Positions 8,426-17,622 are shown, counted from the stretch's first letter. The stretch is 64,000 bases of DNA from Methanosarcina sp. MTP4 (GCF_000970045.1 NZ_CP009505.1:558001-622000), one strand, 5' to 3'. Notes: generated from the sequence alone by a model not told the origin. Numbers and translations are program-made.

Positions 8426-9529
8426 ATGCAGCGGATCGTTCTCCATGTGGACATGGACTCTTTTTATGCCTCCATCGAGGAGCGGGAAAACCCCGAGCTC
8501 CGGGGAAAAGCTGTTGTGGTCTGTATGCTCTCGGGGAGAAGTGAGCTGAGCGGGTCGGTCAGCACCTGCAACTACATTGCCCGGGAGTCCGGGATCAGGT
8601 CCGGGATGCCCTGTTCAAGGGCAAAGAAACTGAACCCTGATGCGGTGTTTTTGCCGGTCAGGAAGGATTTTTACAAAGAGGTCTCGGACAATGTCATGGA
8701 AATTCTCCGGAGCTATGCGGATTCCGGGGAGAAAGGGGATGCCTTTGAGCAGATAAGCATTGACGAGGCGTTCCTGGAGGTTACGGAACGGGTCGGAGGA
8801 GACTTTGACAGGGCTTTCGAGCTCGGGGCGCGAATAAAAGCCGAGGTCCGGGAAAAAGAGAAGCTTACCTGTTCCGTGGGTGTCGGCCCGAACAAGCTTA
8901 TTGCAAAGATGGCTTCTTCGGTGAAAAAACCCAACGGGATTACGATGGTGAAACCGGAAGGTGTTGTCGCTTTCCTTGGTCCGTTGAAACTTACGAAGCT
9001 CTGGGGACTCGGGGACGTAACCGCAGATAAACTCCAGGAAATGGGGGTTTCCACGGTAGGGGAACTTGCAGAGTATGACGTGATCGGGCTGATCTCGGTT
9101 TTCGGGAAGGTCAGGGGGACCTGGCTCAAGCAGTCTGCTTCAGGGCTTGACGATTCTCCCGTAAAGGAGCGGGAAGGTTCCGAGCAGATAGGAAGGATTG
9201 CAACTCTTTTCGAAGATACCCTGGATCCCGAGCTGATCTATCCGCTGGTGGACCGGCTTGCCGAGGATGTTATTGCAAAACTGGATGCAAGGGGACTGGC
9301 TTTCAGGGTCGTTACCATAACTGTGATAAATTCGAACTTCAGGACGCACACGAAGAGCCGGACCCTGAACCATCCCGTCTCGGAAAGAGCAATTCTCCTG
9401 GAGACCGCCCGGGAAATTCTCGACGCTTTCCTTTCGGAAAGTTCCATCGAACTCCGGCGTGTGGGGGTAAGGGTTGGGGGGCTTCAGAAAAAGAAGGGTC
9501 AGACCAGCCTTTTTGACTACGGTGCCTGA
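8426..9529 (+). CDS. dinB: DNA polymerase IV (Y-family translesion polymerase)
   Basis: A Y-family polymerase that copies damaged templates. The 367-residue protein starts MQRIVLHVDMDSFYASIEE with the first metal-binding Asp residues, followed by the catalytic SIDEAFLEVT (Asp-Glu), CSVGVGPNKLIAKMAS, and a little-finger domain after about residue 240. It ends QTSLFDYGA, which fits a PCNA-interacting peptide (QxxLF). No ribosome site precedes the ATG, so the mRNA may be leaderless. The stop codon lies inside the first unit of a 30-bp repeat with hairpin potential. Confidence 0.95.
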   Translation: MQRIVLHVDMDSFYASIEERENPELRGKAVVVCMLSGRSELSGSVSTCNYIARESGIRSGMPCSRAKKLNPDAVFLPVRKDFYKEVSDNVMEILRSYADSGEKGDAFEQISIDEAFLEVTERVGGDFDRAFELGARIKAEVREKEKLTCSVGVGPNKLIAKMASSVKKPNGITMVKPEGVVAFLGPLKLTKLWGLGDVTADKLQEMGVSTVGELAEYDVIGLISVFGKVRGTWLKQSASGLDDSPVKEREGSEQIGRIATLFEDTLDPELIYPLVDRLAEDVIAKLDARGLAFRVVTITVINSNFRTHTKSRTLNHPVSERAILLETAREILDAFLSESSIELRRVGVRVGGLQKKKGQTSLFDYGA

Positions 9530-9606
9530 TTTTTCAGGTTTCGTCCACAGGGTGCCTGATTTTTCAGGTTTTGTGCCCAAGGAGCCTGATTTTTCAGGTT
9601 TTGTCC
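9521..9606. repeat. three 30-bp repeats, each with a CCTGATTTTTCAGG hairpin
   Basis: Units begin at 9521, 9551 and 9581. Each contains CCTGA-TTTT-TCAGG, a short inverted repeat followed by a T-rich stretch, so each copy resembles a weak terminator. The dinB TGA is inside the first copy. Confidence 0.85.
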
Positions 9607-10095
9607 TTCATGGGTCTTGAGCCTGGTAAAGTGCAGCTTAAAGGTCCTGAGGTTTACCTACCAAGAATTTTTGAAATTCTGACTCCCCCGGGGCAGGACT
9701 TTTTGTTTACCTTTTTTTGCCTATGGCAGGGTGGATATAAATTCATAAATTAATATTTCAATGCTGTTTATATATGCATCTGCAACGGTTACAAGTTGCG
9801 TTTTATATTTTATACTTCCTTTTTTATGTTAACCCCTGTGAAATATTTTTTCACAAAATTTATCACACAAGAAATCCAATATCTATATGGATTAATGATT
9901 AAAAATTGCGTCCATGACCTGAGTTTCCATTCCCATATTTTCAGATGTGGCTATTTTTACTGTAGATCCTATCTGCATGCGAATTTCCTGTAAAATGGCA
10001 AACTATAAGGATATTCGCTCAGGAATGGCAAAGAACGTATCAAGTGGTACAGGGAAGGACGGATTTGTTAGTAGACTGTTAGGAGAGGGAATAAC
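9607..10095. other. intergenic region without a supported gene
   Basis: AT-rich spacer between dinB and the chagasin-like gene. A short frame of about 65 codons at 9796 has no recognisable features and is not called. A GAGAGGGAATA stretch near 10080 serves as ribosome site for the next gene. Confidence 0.5.
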
Positions 10096-10347
10096 ATGCT
10101 GAGGAGACCGTTTACCATCCAGTTCCCGGAGAATCCGGACACGGGTTTTGCCTGGGACATAGCAACGAGCAACGGCCTTGAGGTTATGAGCGAAAGATAC
10201 GTCTCCAACGGCGATGTAGCGTTGGAAGGCGGCTACCGCATATGGGAAATCCAGGTGATCTCCTCTGGAAGCCAGAAAATTACAGGAACATGTCGTAAAG
10301 GAAACCAGATTGTAAGCTGTTTTGAAATCAATATAGACGCCGAATGA
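10096..10347 (+). CDS. chagasin-like (I42) peptidase inhibitor domain protein
   Basis: A short protein of 83 residues resembling the I42/chagasin inhibitors of papain-type cysteine peptidases. The first inhibitory loop NPxTGYxW appears as NPDTGFAW (residues about 13-20). The second region is GDVALEGGYRIWEI, where chagasins have a Gly-rich loop before a conserved Phe/Trp strand. It is shorter than typical family members (about 110), mainly in the middle, and has no signal peptide, so a cytoplasmic role is implied. GGAGAGGG precedes the ATG. The function is inferred from motif only. Confidence 0.65.
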   Translation: MLRRPFTIQFPENPDTGFAWDIATSNGLEVMSERYVSNGDVALEGGYRIWEIQVISSGSQKITGTCRKGNQIVSCFEINIDAE

Positions 10348-10426
10348 AACCCCACAAAGGTTGCTCAATATTACTTTGAACCGGAACAGTTCCCTTTGCC
10401 GGATCAGTGACCCCTGATCGGAAAAT

Positions 10427-10451
10427 AGCTTCAGGTGCCCGACCTGAAGCT
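10427..10451. terminator. 10-bp hairpin between convergent genes
   Basis: AGCTTCAGGT at 10427-10436 pairs perfectly with ACCTGAAGCT at 10442-10451 around a five-base loop. A second, weaker hairpin (CCGGATCAG / CTGATCGG) is just upstream at 10399-10421. It lies between the I42 gene (rightward) and the PAPS-reductase gene (leftward). There is no long T-run. Confidence 0.55.
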
Positions 10452-10573
10452 GAATGCTCATTTTTACATTTTCCTGCTCTTTCACATTAAGCCTTAATTG
10501 CTGCTGTTTTTCTATTCCTTAGTTGGGATATGTTATCTTTTTCTTCATACTGATCAGCTTGCATGTGATCAAC

Positions 10574-12490
10574 TTACATGAATTTTGCAAGTGGACAGAC
10601 TTCAATGCAGTTTCCGCAGTGTGTGCAGGTGTCCTTGATCTCTGCCCTTCCGGCTTTCATTTTTATCGAACCGTGTTCGCAGTGCCCTACGCAGATCCCG
10701 CAGCCCTGGCAGAGAATTGCCCTTCTCACCGAGAGTTCCATCTTCCTCATCAGTTTTTTCACGAGTTTTTCGTTTTCACTTCTCCCGTTGACGTTTCCTG
10801 ATGCAAATACCTGGGCTCTGGACTCTCCGGCTGCGACCGAAGCCGCACCTTCGATGTAAGATGCCTTTCCGACGGCATTTAGCATCCCGCTCTCTTTCAG
10901 GCTTTCGATGTCCACGGCCTGCCCGAAACTCCCGTCCGCAGAAATTCCTCCTACCTTGCAGGGCCTGTAACCCGTGGTGACTTCAAGGTGGAGTTCTTCG
11001 GGGGTAGCCTGTTTCGGGAGCAGTTTTATTCCTTTTTTCTCCGCAAGTTCCATGAGGACTTTGGGATACCGTTTATAACGCCATAAGCCGTACTTCACCC
11101 ATTCCGGGGAGAGGCCCATGCGCTCAGCATAGGCGAGGAGATGAAAGTTTAGCTTCTCCGCAAGTTCGGGGTGGCTTTCCTCGAGCTGGAAAAAGTCGGC
11201 AAGGGATGATGAGGGGCAGAGCCAGCAGCCCATCCGGTCGTAGCCTTTCTCGTAAGCGGGATTGTAAGGGGCTTTTGTCCTGAAAAGGTAGAGCCAGATG
11301 TGCAGGGCGGTCCATTCCTGGATTGGGGTGGCTCCCACCTGGTTTCCTACCCAGGGGTTTTTCCAGACCTTCTTGCTCATGGCGCGGGCATGAGATTCGT
11401 ATTGCCTCTGCCCGATGAAGCTCAGGCACCCATTTTCGTAATTCTCGTCGATAAGCCGAACTATGGGGCCCAGTTTGCAGATCTTGCAGCACCAGCGGGT
11501 GTCCATTGTCGGGGGGCCGAAAACCCCTATGGAGTCCCAGAACGCGTCCCCAGCACTGGTGATCTTGAGGGGTTTTCCGTAGTATGTGCCAACTTCCCGG
11601 ACGTTTTCCAGGGTCTCCGGGAACTCAATCCCGGTATCGGCAAACAGGATTTCGTAATCTTCAAGGACTTCGTCAACAAGCTGGAGCACGGCAAGGCTGT
11701 CCTTCCCTCCGGAATAAGATACGCTGACTTTCTTGTCAATGCTTCCGGCAACGTTTCGGATGAATGTGTGGGATTCTTCTATCATTGCGTCCAGAAGCTT
11801 TTCATTTGCCCTTACTGCGTCGTCCCAGCTCTGTCCTCCGGCAGGGATCTTTGCCTCAGCCGGGGCTTCGCTCCAGCGCGGCTTCACGGCATTCCCGCGT
11901 TTTTCATCACGCATCTCCTGCCCTGCCATCCGGGCTCTTCCGCAGCAGATAACGTCTCCTGTGGGGGTAAGCACCACCACTTCATCGTCTTTCCGGATCC
12001 CGGGGTCCGCGTCCAGCACCCCCGGGGCAAGGACACTTGCTCCTTTTTCCAGGATGAAGGGTACCACTCCTTCGTCTATGATGACCCATTTCTTCAAATT
12101 TCCACTCAAACTTTCCGGGTCCCTTCCATGGAAAAGCCGCCTTGCCCCTTCGAGGCGGGGGAGGATGACCCATTCACAACTCTCTATTTCAAACCTGATG
12201 GAAGCCAGGACTTTCCCGTCCACTATGATTTCGTCCATCCGGTCATCGTAAGGAGCCTTGTTCAGAACCGTGAGGTGCCCCTCGGGGATCAGGGGGACGT
12301 TGAACTGTTTTTCAGAAATAGTATTTATGCGCTTGATATCATAATCAAAAGCCGGGCGGATGTCTCCGGGAGGGGTGACCTCGACTTTTTGAGTCTTTTT
12401 GCCGCACCCACACTTTTTTCCAAGCACGGGCACATTGCAGGCCTCGCACCAGTGCAGGAGCATTTTGCCAAGGTATGCTGGTCTGGACAT
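10574..12490 (-). CDS. PAPS reductase-family protein with zinc ribbon, PUA-like and ferredoxin domains
   Basis: A 638-residue multidomain protein. An N-terminal zinc ribbon (WCEACNVP...KCGCGKK, about 13-33) is followed by a region to about 210 that ends in a PUA-like segment (LAPGVLDADPGI...DEVVVL). The PAPS-reductase-like ATP-pyrophosphatase domain has the PP-loop YSGGKDSLAVLQL near residue 260 and a later CWLCPSSS. Two ferredoxin motifs close the protein: CQGCGICVGHCEHG and CTHCGNCIEVCP. The PP-loop family activates substrates by adenylation and the PUA-like part suggests RNA binding, so RNA thiolation or another sulfur transfer is as plausible as sulfate reduction. It stands alone on the minus strand. 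Confidence 0.85.
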   Translation of the reverse strand: MSRPAYLGKMLLHWCEACNVPVLGKKCGCGKKTQKVEVTPPGDIRPAFDYDIKRINTISEKQFNVPLIPEGHLTVLNKAPYDDRMDEIIVDGKVLASIRFEIESCEWVILPRLEGARRLFHGRDPESLSGNLKKWVIIDEGVVPFILEKGASVLAPGVLDADPGIRKDDEVVVLTPTGDVICCGRARMAGQEMRDEKRGNAVKPRWSEAPAEAKIPAGGQSWDDAVRANEKLLDAMIEESHTFIRNVAGSIDKKVSVSYSGGKDSLAVLQLVDEVLEDYEILFADTGIEFPETLENVREVGTYYGKPLKITSAGDAFWDSIGVFGPPTMDTRWCCKICKLGPIVRLIDENYENGCLSFIGQRQYESHARAMSKKVWKNPWVGNQVGATPIQEWTALHIWLYLFRTKAPYNPAYEKGYDRMGCWLCPSSSLADFFQLEESHPELAEKLNFHLLAYAERMGLSPEWVKYGLWRYKRYPKVLMELAEKKGIKLLPKQATPEELHLEVTTGYRPCKVGGISADGSFGQAVDIESLKESGMLNAVGKASYIEGAASVAAGESRAQVFASGNVNGRSENEKLVKKLMRKMELSVRRAILCQGCGICVGHCEHGSIKMKAGRAEIKDTCTHCGNCIEVCPLAKFM

Positions 12491-12663
12491 GTCACGCTGA
12501 TTGAGAGCAGTCCACCTTTAAAAGGCTTTGGCTTTAAGCCCGGATTTCCGGGGCTTGACATCCATAATTTTTCAGGCTCGGAATCCTTGATTTTTTTGAA
12601 TCCTTGATTTTTTTGTTATTTCGATGTACTCACTGTTGCGTTATTCCCTTTCCTTGATACATA

Positions 12664-12673
12664 CTATATATAC
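12664..12673 (+). promoter_or_regulatory. TATA box for the small membrane protein
   Basis: CTATATATAC lies about 40 bp before the ATG at 12712, with a GGGGGGAT ribosome site at 12701-12708. Confidence 0.6.
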
Positions 12674-12711
12674 AATAAAAATCAGAATTATAACATACAA
12701 GGGGGGATTTT

Positions 12712-12999
12712 ATGGTAATCGTTAAGGAAATAGACCCGGTTGCATACGGCAAGATCCTTGCCATACTCTACGGGACAATGGGTTTAGTCTTCGGGCTTTT
12801 CACAACAGTCACCGCGTTTATGGGTTTTTCAATGCCCGATTCCCTGGGAATTTTTTCCCTGATTTTTGGGAAGTGGGCGATAGTCAGCCTGCCCGTTTTT
12901 TACGGGGTCTCGGGCTATTTCATAGGGCTTATCACCGGGGCACTGTATAATGCGGTCGTTGGTTCGAAAAAAGGCTTTCGTGTGGAAATCTTGCACTGA
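12712..12999 (+). CDS. small two-helix membrane protein of unknown function
   Basis: A 95-residue protein with a strong ribosome site and a TATA box. It has a short charged N-terminus (VKEIDPVAYGKI), a hydrophobic helix at about 13-37, and a second from about 53 to 83 rich in Gly (GVSGYFIGLITGALYNAVVG). It ends in a basic tail. The form recalls small archaeal membrane proteins of the DUF3566 kind, but that match is not certain. No operon partners. Confidence 0.75.
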   Translation: MVIVKEIDPVAYGKILAILYGTMGLVFGLFTTVTAFMGFSMPDSLGIFSLIFGKWAIVSLPVFYGVSGYFIGLITGALYNAVVGSKKGFRVEILH

Positions 13000-13099
13000 C
13001 TTCCGGGTACTTCTGGCACACTGGAAACCTGAGTTCTCTTAAAAGGATAGATATTCCGGCGTTTCCGAATTCCTGGCCTTTCCATTTTTTTGTCGATTC

Positions 13100-13918
13100 C
13101 TAAAAGAATTTTGACAGGAGGGAGGAGCTGGAACTGCAATGTTCGGCAAAACTGCAGTGGTCGCAGAGTTTTCCTTCTTTCTTTTCGGGCATGAACCCGG
13201 CTTTTATTTTTTCCACGCGCCTGGTGATTTTCAGGACTTCCCTGCGGTCGGCACTGCGGACCGTTACCCTTCGGAGAAAGCCGAATGCCGCATACTCTAC
13301 AAAGGCAAAGGGGACTTCTTTTTCTGATTCGTTTTCCAGTAAGAGGGTGAAAGCTGCCGCACGCAGCCTGTCCGAGGCCCATACGCCCTGAGTGGGGCAG
13401 TTCCCGGGCCTGATGATGGAGGGGACAAGGGTGTCTTCGAAACAGACCAGTTTTGAAGGTACGCCCTTCAGGTTCAGGCGGGCGGAGGAGAGTAAAGACT
13501 CGGTTTTCACGGGAGTGACTGCCGCAAGCAGGGGTTCTCTCCCGTATTCTTCCAGGGCCAGGAGAAGGTTGCTTGTAATTTCCTGAAGCCGGGCTCTTGC
13601 AGCTGCCGCAGCTTCTTCAAGCATCTCCTGCCCCGTTTCCTTGAGTTCCCCCGGAAACAAAAGTGGCAGGTCTTTTTGAGCTCTATCCAGGGAGGCATCG
13701 AGTTCATGGTAAAGGCTATCGGCATTTAACGAACACTTATTCAGAATTTCCGGATACGTCAGGGCAAGCTCTTTCAGGAGCATCCTTTCAATTCTTGAAG
13801 CATTCATTTCGGCAATAAGTTCAAAACCCCGGCTGGCAAAGTACACCCGTCTTGGGCAGCTAATATATAGTATGAGGTCAGAAACGCTCATTTCCGGACT
13901 TCGGGAATCTGCAGGCAT
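13100..13918 (-). CDS. Cas4-like iron-sulfur protein, probably nuclease-inactive
   Basis: A 272-residue protein of the Cas4/RecB-like family. The family opening is present: SVSDLILYISCPRRVYF with the first cluster Cys. The C-terminal Cys triplet is present too (LCDHCSFAEHC), so a [4Fe-4S] cluster is likely. The catalytic motifs are not. Where Cas4 has GxxD this has KGVPS; where it has PVExK this has VPSIIRPG; the QxxxY motif reads RLRAAAF. The PD-(D/E)xK nuclease is therefore probably dead. No cas genes or CRISPR array occur in the window. TATA-like sequence lies upstream near 13925-13950, facing the divergent HTH gene. Confidence 0.8.
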   Translation of the reverse strand: MPADSRSPEMSVSDLILYISCPRRVYFASRGFELIAEMNASRIERMLLKELALTYPEILNKCSLNADSLYHELDASLDRAQKDLPLLFPGELKETGQEMLEEAAAAARARLQEITSNLLLALEEYGREPLLAAVTPVKTESLLSSARLNLKGVPSKLVCFEDTLVPSIIRPGNCPTQGVWASDRLRAAAFTLLLENESEKEVPFAFVEYAAFGFLRRVTVRSADRREVLKITRRVEKIKAGFMPEKKEGKLCDHCSFAEHCSSSSSLLSKFF

Positions 13919-14061
13919 TACATATTAATTTATGATGAATGTAATATAAATAATTGAAGGAAGATTTGACTGTAAACCGGATATGTCTTATAATCTCGAG
14001 CGGAGATTTTTTTGTAAATCAGGTACGGATAAATTCCCGACAATTGACGAAACCACATTCG

Positions 14062-14074
14062 TTAAATATATATG
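14062..14074 (+). promoter_or_regulatory. TATA box for the HTH regulator/mevalonate genes
   Basis: TTAAATATATATG ends about 30 bp before the ATG at 14104. GGTATGTGA just before the ATG serves as a weak ribosome site. Confidence 0.55.
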
Positions 14075-14103
14075 GGACTGTTTCATCATAGGGTATGTGA
14101 GTC

Positions 14104-14844
14104 ATGACATCCAATGAATCATCAGAAAATCTTCGAAACCGCCTGGCGGAAAAAATGGCTGGAGAGATCACTCTTTCGGATAAGCCGGGAGAGTCACTGA
14201 AAAAGTGGAGGTTGAACTTTGAGATCTCTCAGACCGATATTGCAAATTACCTGAAGGTTTCCCCCTCCGTTATCAGCGACTATGAAAGCGGGAGAAGAAA
14301 GTCCCCCGGGACTCTTATCGTCCGGAAAATCGTGGAGTCCCTGATCGAGATTGATTTAGAGCGGGGCGGAAAGAAGATCCATGCTTACGAAACAATGCTA
14401 AGTTCTGAAAACAGCTCGAAAGCTATTTACTCTACATACGAATACACTATCCCCATACAGCTTGCAAAATTGGTTAACCTGATCGAAGCTGAAGTGGTCT
14501 ATAAAGGATCTGAGAGGCCTCTTTACGGTTTCTCCGTGATCGACAGCCAGCGTGCAATCCTGGAACTCTCTTCCCACGAGTTCCAGAAACTCTATGGCTG
14601 GAGTACGGACCGGGCTATGATCTTTACCAAGGTGACAACCGGGAAATCTCCCATGGTAGCTATCCGGGTCACCAATCTCAAACCCGGGGCAGTTGTGCTC
14701 CAGGGGCTTCGAAAAGAAGAGGTCGAGCCTGTTGCCGTTAAGATGGCAGAGGTCGACCGCATCCCTGTTCTTGCAACTACCATGGACCTTGACCAGATCA
14801 TCCAGACACTTAAAAAATACAGTAAGTACCACGTGAAGGAATGA
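14104..14844 (+). CDS. XRE-family HTH regulator upstream of mevalonate genes
   Basis: A 246-residue protein with a helix-turn-helix at about 36-80: LKKWRLNFEISQTDIANYLKV...SVISDYESGRR, a clear XRE-type DNA-binding motif. The C-terminal two thirds (about 100-240) are a conserved-looking globular domain I cannot name. It includes FSVIDSQRAILELSSHEFQ and TKVTTGKSPMVAIRVTNL, possibly a ligand-sensing domain. The HMG-CoA synthase ATG follows 51 bp after its stop on the same strand, so control of the mevalonate genes is a reasonable guess from position only. Confidence 0.85.
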   Translation: MTSNESSENLRNRLAEKMAGEITLSDKPGESLKKWRLNFEISQTDIANYLKVSPSVISDYESGRRKSPGTLIVRKIVESLIEIDLERGGKKIHAYETMLSSENSSKAIYSTYEYTIPIQLAKLVNLIEAEVVYKGSERPLYGFSVIDSQRAILELSSHEFQKLYGWSTDRAMIFTKVTTGKSPMVAIRVTNLKPGAVVLQGLRKEEVEPVAVKMAEVDRIPVLATTMDLDQIIQTLKKYSKYHVKE

Positions 14845-14895
14845 CCTTCTCCGGTAACTTTATTCCCTGAATTTTTTCCAAAAACAGGTGAGAAT

Positions 14896-15945
14896 ATGAC
14901 CATTGGAATCGTATCATACGGTGCATACGTCCCGAGATACCGTATAAAAATCGAGGAAATCGCCCGGCTCTGGGGCGATGACGCAGAGGCCCTGAAAAAA
15001 GGACTCATGGTATATGAAAAATCCGTTCCTGATGTTGATGAAGACGCAGCTACCATTGCAGTTGAGGCTGCAAGGTCTGCGGTGGCAAGGAGCGAAATTG
15101 ACCCCTCAAGAATCGGGGCTGTTTATACGGGTTCTGAAAGCCACCCCTATGCTGTAAAACCCACCAGCACGATTGTCGCTCAGGCTATCGGGGCAACCCC
15201 GGTAATGACTGCGGCAGACTTTGAGTTTGCCTGCAAGGCAGGGACTGCGGCAGTCCAGGCCTGCATGGGGCTTGTGAGTTCCGGGATGATCGATCTTGGC
15301 CTGGCAATCGGGGCTGACGTTTCCCAGGGAGCCCCCAGTGACGCGCTCGAATACACTGCAGCTGCAGGCGGAGTTGCCTGCATTATCGGAAGCAAAGAAT
15401 CCGAAATTGCTGCTATCATTGAAGATACTTACTCTTTTACAACTGACACCCCTGACTTCTGGAGAAGGGAGGGAATGCCCTATCCGGAACACGGAGGACG
15501 CTTTACGGGAGATCCCGGCTATTTCAGGCATGTTACAAACGGGGCCAGAGGGCTTATGGAAAAGATGGGGACAAAGCCCGAAGATTACGATTATGTGGTT
15601 TTCCATCAGCCAAACGGGAAGTTTCCGACCAGAGCTGCAAAGATGCTCGGTTTTAGCAGAGCCCAGATTGAGCCCGGGCTTGTGGTCCCGAAGATCGGAA
15701 ATACCTATTCCGGTTCCTGCCTTATGGGCATTGCGGCAACCCTGGACCAGGCAAAACCCGGGGACCGGATCTTTGCGACGGCTTTCGGGTCCGGGGCAGG
15801 GTCCGATGCCTTCAGCATAACGGTCACCGACAAAATCGAAGAGATCCGGAACAGGGCGCCGACGGTTTCCGAACTTATCAAGGACCCTATATACATTGAC
15901 TATGCACGATATGCCAAGCACAAAGGCAAGATACGCCTGGCCTGA
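14896..15945 (+). CDS. hydroxymethylglutaryl-CoA synthase
   Basis: Condenses acetyl-CoA with acetoacetyl-CoA to HMG-CoA, the entry to the mevalonate route for archaeal isoprenoid lipids. The 349-residue archaeal-type enzyme shows the acylated Cys at 113 in [12 protein letters not shown], the general base region [10 protein letters not shown] (Glu), and the His of [17 protein letters not shown] precedes the ATG. The thiolase gene starts 15 bp after its stop and the DUF35 gene follows, the arrangement known from archaea in which all three proteins form one complex that passes acetoacetyl-CoA directly between active sites. Confidence 0.96.
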   Translation: MTIGIVSYGAYVPRYRIKIEEIARLWGDDAEALKKGLMVYEKSVPDVDEDAATIAVEAARSAVARSEIDPSRIGAVYTGSESHPYAVKPTSTIVAQAIGATPVMTAADFEFACKAGTAAVQACMGLVSSGMIDLGLAIGADVSQGAPSDALEYTAAAGGVACIIGSKESEIAAIIEDTYSFTTDTPDFWRREGMPYPEHGGRFTGDPGYFRHVTNGARGLMEKMGTKPEDYDYVVFHQPNGKFPTRAAKMLGFSRAQIEPGLVVPKIGNTYSGSCLMGIAATLDQAKPGDRIFATAFGSGAGSDAFSITVTDKIEEIRNRAPTVSELIKDPIYIDYARYAKHKGKIRLA

Positions 15946-15960
15946 AAACGGGGTGAGTAT

Positions 15961-17133
15961 ATGAGAGACGTAGCAATTATCGGAGTAAAGAACACGAAGT
16001 TCGGGGAACTCTGGGAACGTTCCCTGAGGGATATCGTGGTAGAAGCCGGTATCGGTGCAATTGAAGATGCAGGTGTGGGCGGAAAGGACATTAACGCCCT
16101 TTATGTAGGTAACATGAGTGGAGGCCGTTTTGTCGATCAGGAGCACATCGGGGCCCTGATCGCGGACTATTCAGGACTTTCCAGGAACCTGCACGTCCCT
16201 GCCACGAGGGTTGAAGCTGCCTGTGCTTCCGGAGGGCTTGCTCTTCGCCAGGCGATTATGACCGTCGCTTCCGGTTACGGCGACATCGTGGTTGCGGCAG
16301 GAGCCGAAAAGATGACGGATGTCGGGTCCGAAGAAGCTTCCTCAGCCCTTGCAGCAGCAGCTGACCGGGAATGGGAAGGCATGGCAGGAGCAACTTTCCC
16401 GGGACTCTATTCAATGATCGCAAAGCTGCACATGCACAGGTACGGGACTACAAGCGAACAGCTCGCCGAAGTTGCGGTGAAAAATCACAGGAACGGCTGC
16501 CTGAACCCCATTGCCCAGTACAGGAACGAAATCACGGTCGACCAGGTCCTGAACTCTATAATGGTAGCAGACCCCCTGCACATCTTTGACTGTTCCCCCA
16601 TTACGGACGGAGCTGCGGCCCTTGTACTGGCTCCGGCTGAAGTAGCCCACGAGTACACCGACACTCCCATTTACATCAAGGCCACAGCCCAGGCAAGCGA
16701 TACCATTGCGCTTCACGACCGCAGGGACATAACAACCCTGGACGCGTCGGTGATGGCTGCAAAGCGGGCTTATGAGATGGCAAAGCTGGGCCCCGGAGAC
16801 ATTGACCTTGTGGAAGTGCACGACTGTTTCACAATTGCTGAAATCTGCGCCGTGGAAGACCTCGGTTTCACAGAGAAAGGCAAAGGGGGAATCTTTACCG
16901 AAGAAGGTGAAACCGCAATTGGAGGCCGGATCCCTGTCAATACCTCAGGCGGTCTGAAAGCCTGCGGACATCCTGTTGGAGCCACCGGTATCAAGCAGGC
17001 TGTGGAAATCGTAACCCAGCTGCGCGGTGAAGCCGGAAAACGTCAGGTAGAAGGTGCAGAGTACGGGATGGCCCACAATGTCGGAGGGTCAGGAGCAACA
17101 GCAGTAGTACACATATTTTCGAGGGAGAGGTGA
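15961..17133 (+). CDS. acetyl-CoA acetyltransferase (thiolase)
   Basis: Condenses two acetyl-CoA to acetoacetyl-CoA for HMG-CoA synthase. The 390-residue thiolase-fold protein has the nucleophilic Cys88 in [13 protein letters not shown], the family HDCFTIAE segment, and [11 protein letters not shown] with the catalytic His. The C-terminal region reads [14 protein letters not shown], lacking the second Cys (CxG) of bacterial biosynthetic thiolases, as is usual in the archaeal/SCP2-type branch. GGGGTGAG precedes the ATG. It is the middle gene of the HMG-CoA synthase/thiolase/DUF35 operon. Confidence 0.95.
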   Translation: MRDVAIIGVKNTKFGELWERSLRDIVVEAGIGAIEDAGVGGKDINALYVGNMSGGRFVDQEHIGALIADYSGLSRNLHVPATRVEAACASGGLALRQAIMTVASGYGDIVVAAGAEKMTDVGSEEASSALAAAADREWEGMAGATFPGLYSMIAKLHMHRYGTTSEQLAEVAVKNHRNGCLNPIAQYRNEITVDQVLNSIMVADPLHIFDCSPITDGAAALVLAPAEVAHEYTDTPIYIKATAQASDTIALHDRRDITTLDASVMAAKRAYEMAKLGPGDIDLVEVHDCFTIAEICAVEDLGFTEKGKGGIFTEEGETAIGGRIPVNTSGGLKACGHPVGATGIKQAVEIVTQLRGEAGKRQVEGAEYGMAHNVGGSGATAVVHIFSRER

Positions 17134-17139
17134 TATTCA

Positions 17140-17535
17140 ATGTCAGTACCCAGATTCTGGAGAAATCTTGATAGCCGGTACAACCTTGAAGGCACTCACT
17201 GCACGGAGTGCGGTGAATACTTCTATCCGCCCCGCAAGACCTGCGTGAACTGCAGGCGTCTTGGGCAGATCGAGCCTTACAGGTTCAAGGGCACAGGTGA
17301 AATCGTTACTTATACGGTTATCCGCACCGCTGCCGAAGGCTTTGAAGAGCAGGCTCCGTACGCCCTTGCCATCATCAAACTGGATGAGGGCCCGAGCCTC
17401 ACCGCCCAGGTGGTCGGCTCCCCCGAAAAGGTGCACATCGGGATGCGTGTTAGTTCCGTCTTCCGGAAACTTGGCGAAGGCGGCGACCGGGGCATGATCT
17501 ACTACGGGACCAAATTCATCCCTGCTGATGCGTGA
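17140..17535 (+). CDS. Zn-ribbon/OB-fold (DUF35) protein of the thiolase-HMGCS complex
   Basis: A 131-residue bridging protein. It has the zinc ribbon CTECGEYFYPPRKTCVNC near residues 22-39, then an OB-fold with FKGTGEIVTYTVI and a C-terminal RKLGEGG segment. In the archaeal acetoacetyl-CoA thiolase/HMG-CoA synthase complex the DUF35 protein binds CoA in a shared pocket and holds the two enzymes together. It starts 7 bp after the thiolase stop with a GGGAGAGG ribosome site, as expected for the last gene of that operon. Confidence 0.93.
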   Translation: MSVPRFWRNLDSRYNLEGTHCTECGEYFYPPRKTCVNCRRLGQIEPYRFKGTGEIVTYTVIRTAAEGFEEQAPYALAIIKLDEGPSLTAQVVGSPEKVHIGMRVSSVFRKLGEGGDRGMIYYGTKFIPADA

Positions 17536-17622
17536 CCCTGTCAGATTTCGGTTCCGGGTTTCTGTGGATTGAATCCGGTAACTGATCTAACATTGGGGGT
17601 CGAATCCCAGGGCCGACCTAAC

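Noticed and set aside
11300-12607. A 435-codon frame on the plus strand opposite the PAPS-reductase gene
   Set aside because: It is antisense to a gene with a PP-loop, zinc ribbon and ferredoxin motifs, and has no recognisable features.
13100-13918. Cas4-like protein considered as part of a CRISPR system
   Set aside because: No array or other cas genes occur in the window and its nuclease residues are missing.
15106-16146. A 346-codon minus-strand frame over the HMG-CoA synthase and thiolase genes
   Set aside because: It overlaps two well supported genes and shows only chance composition.
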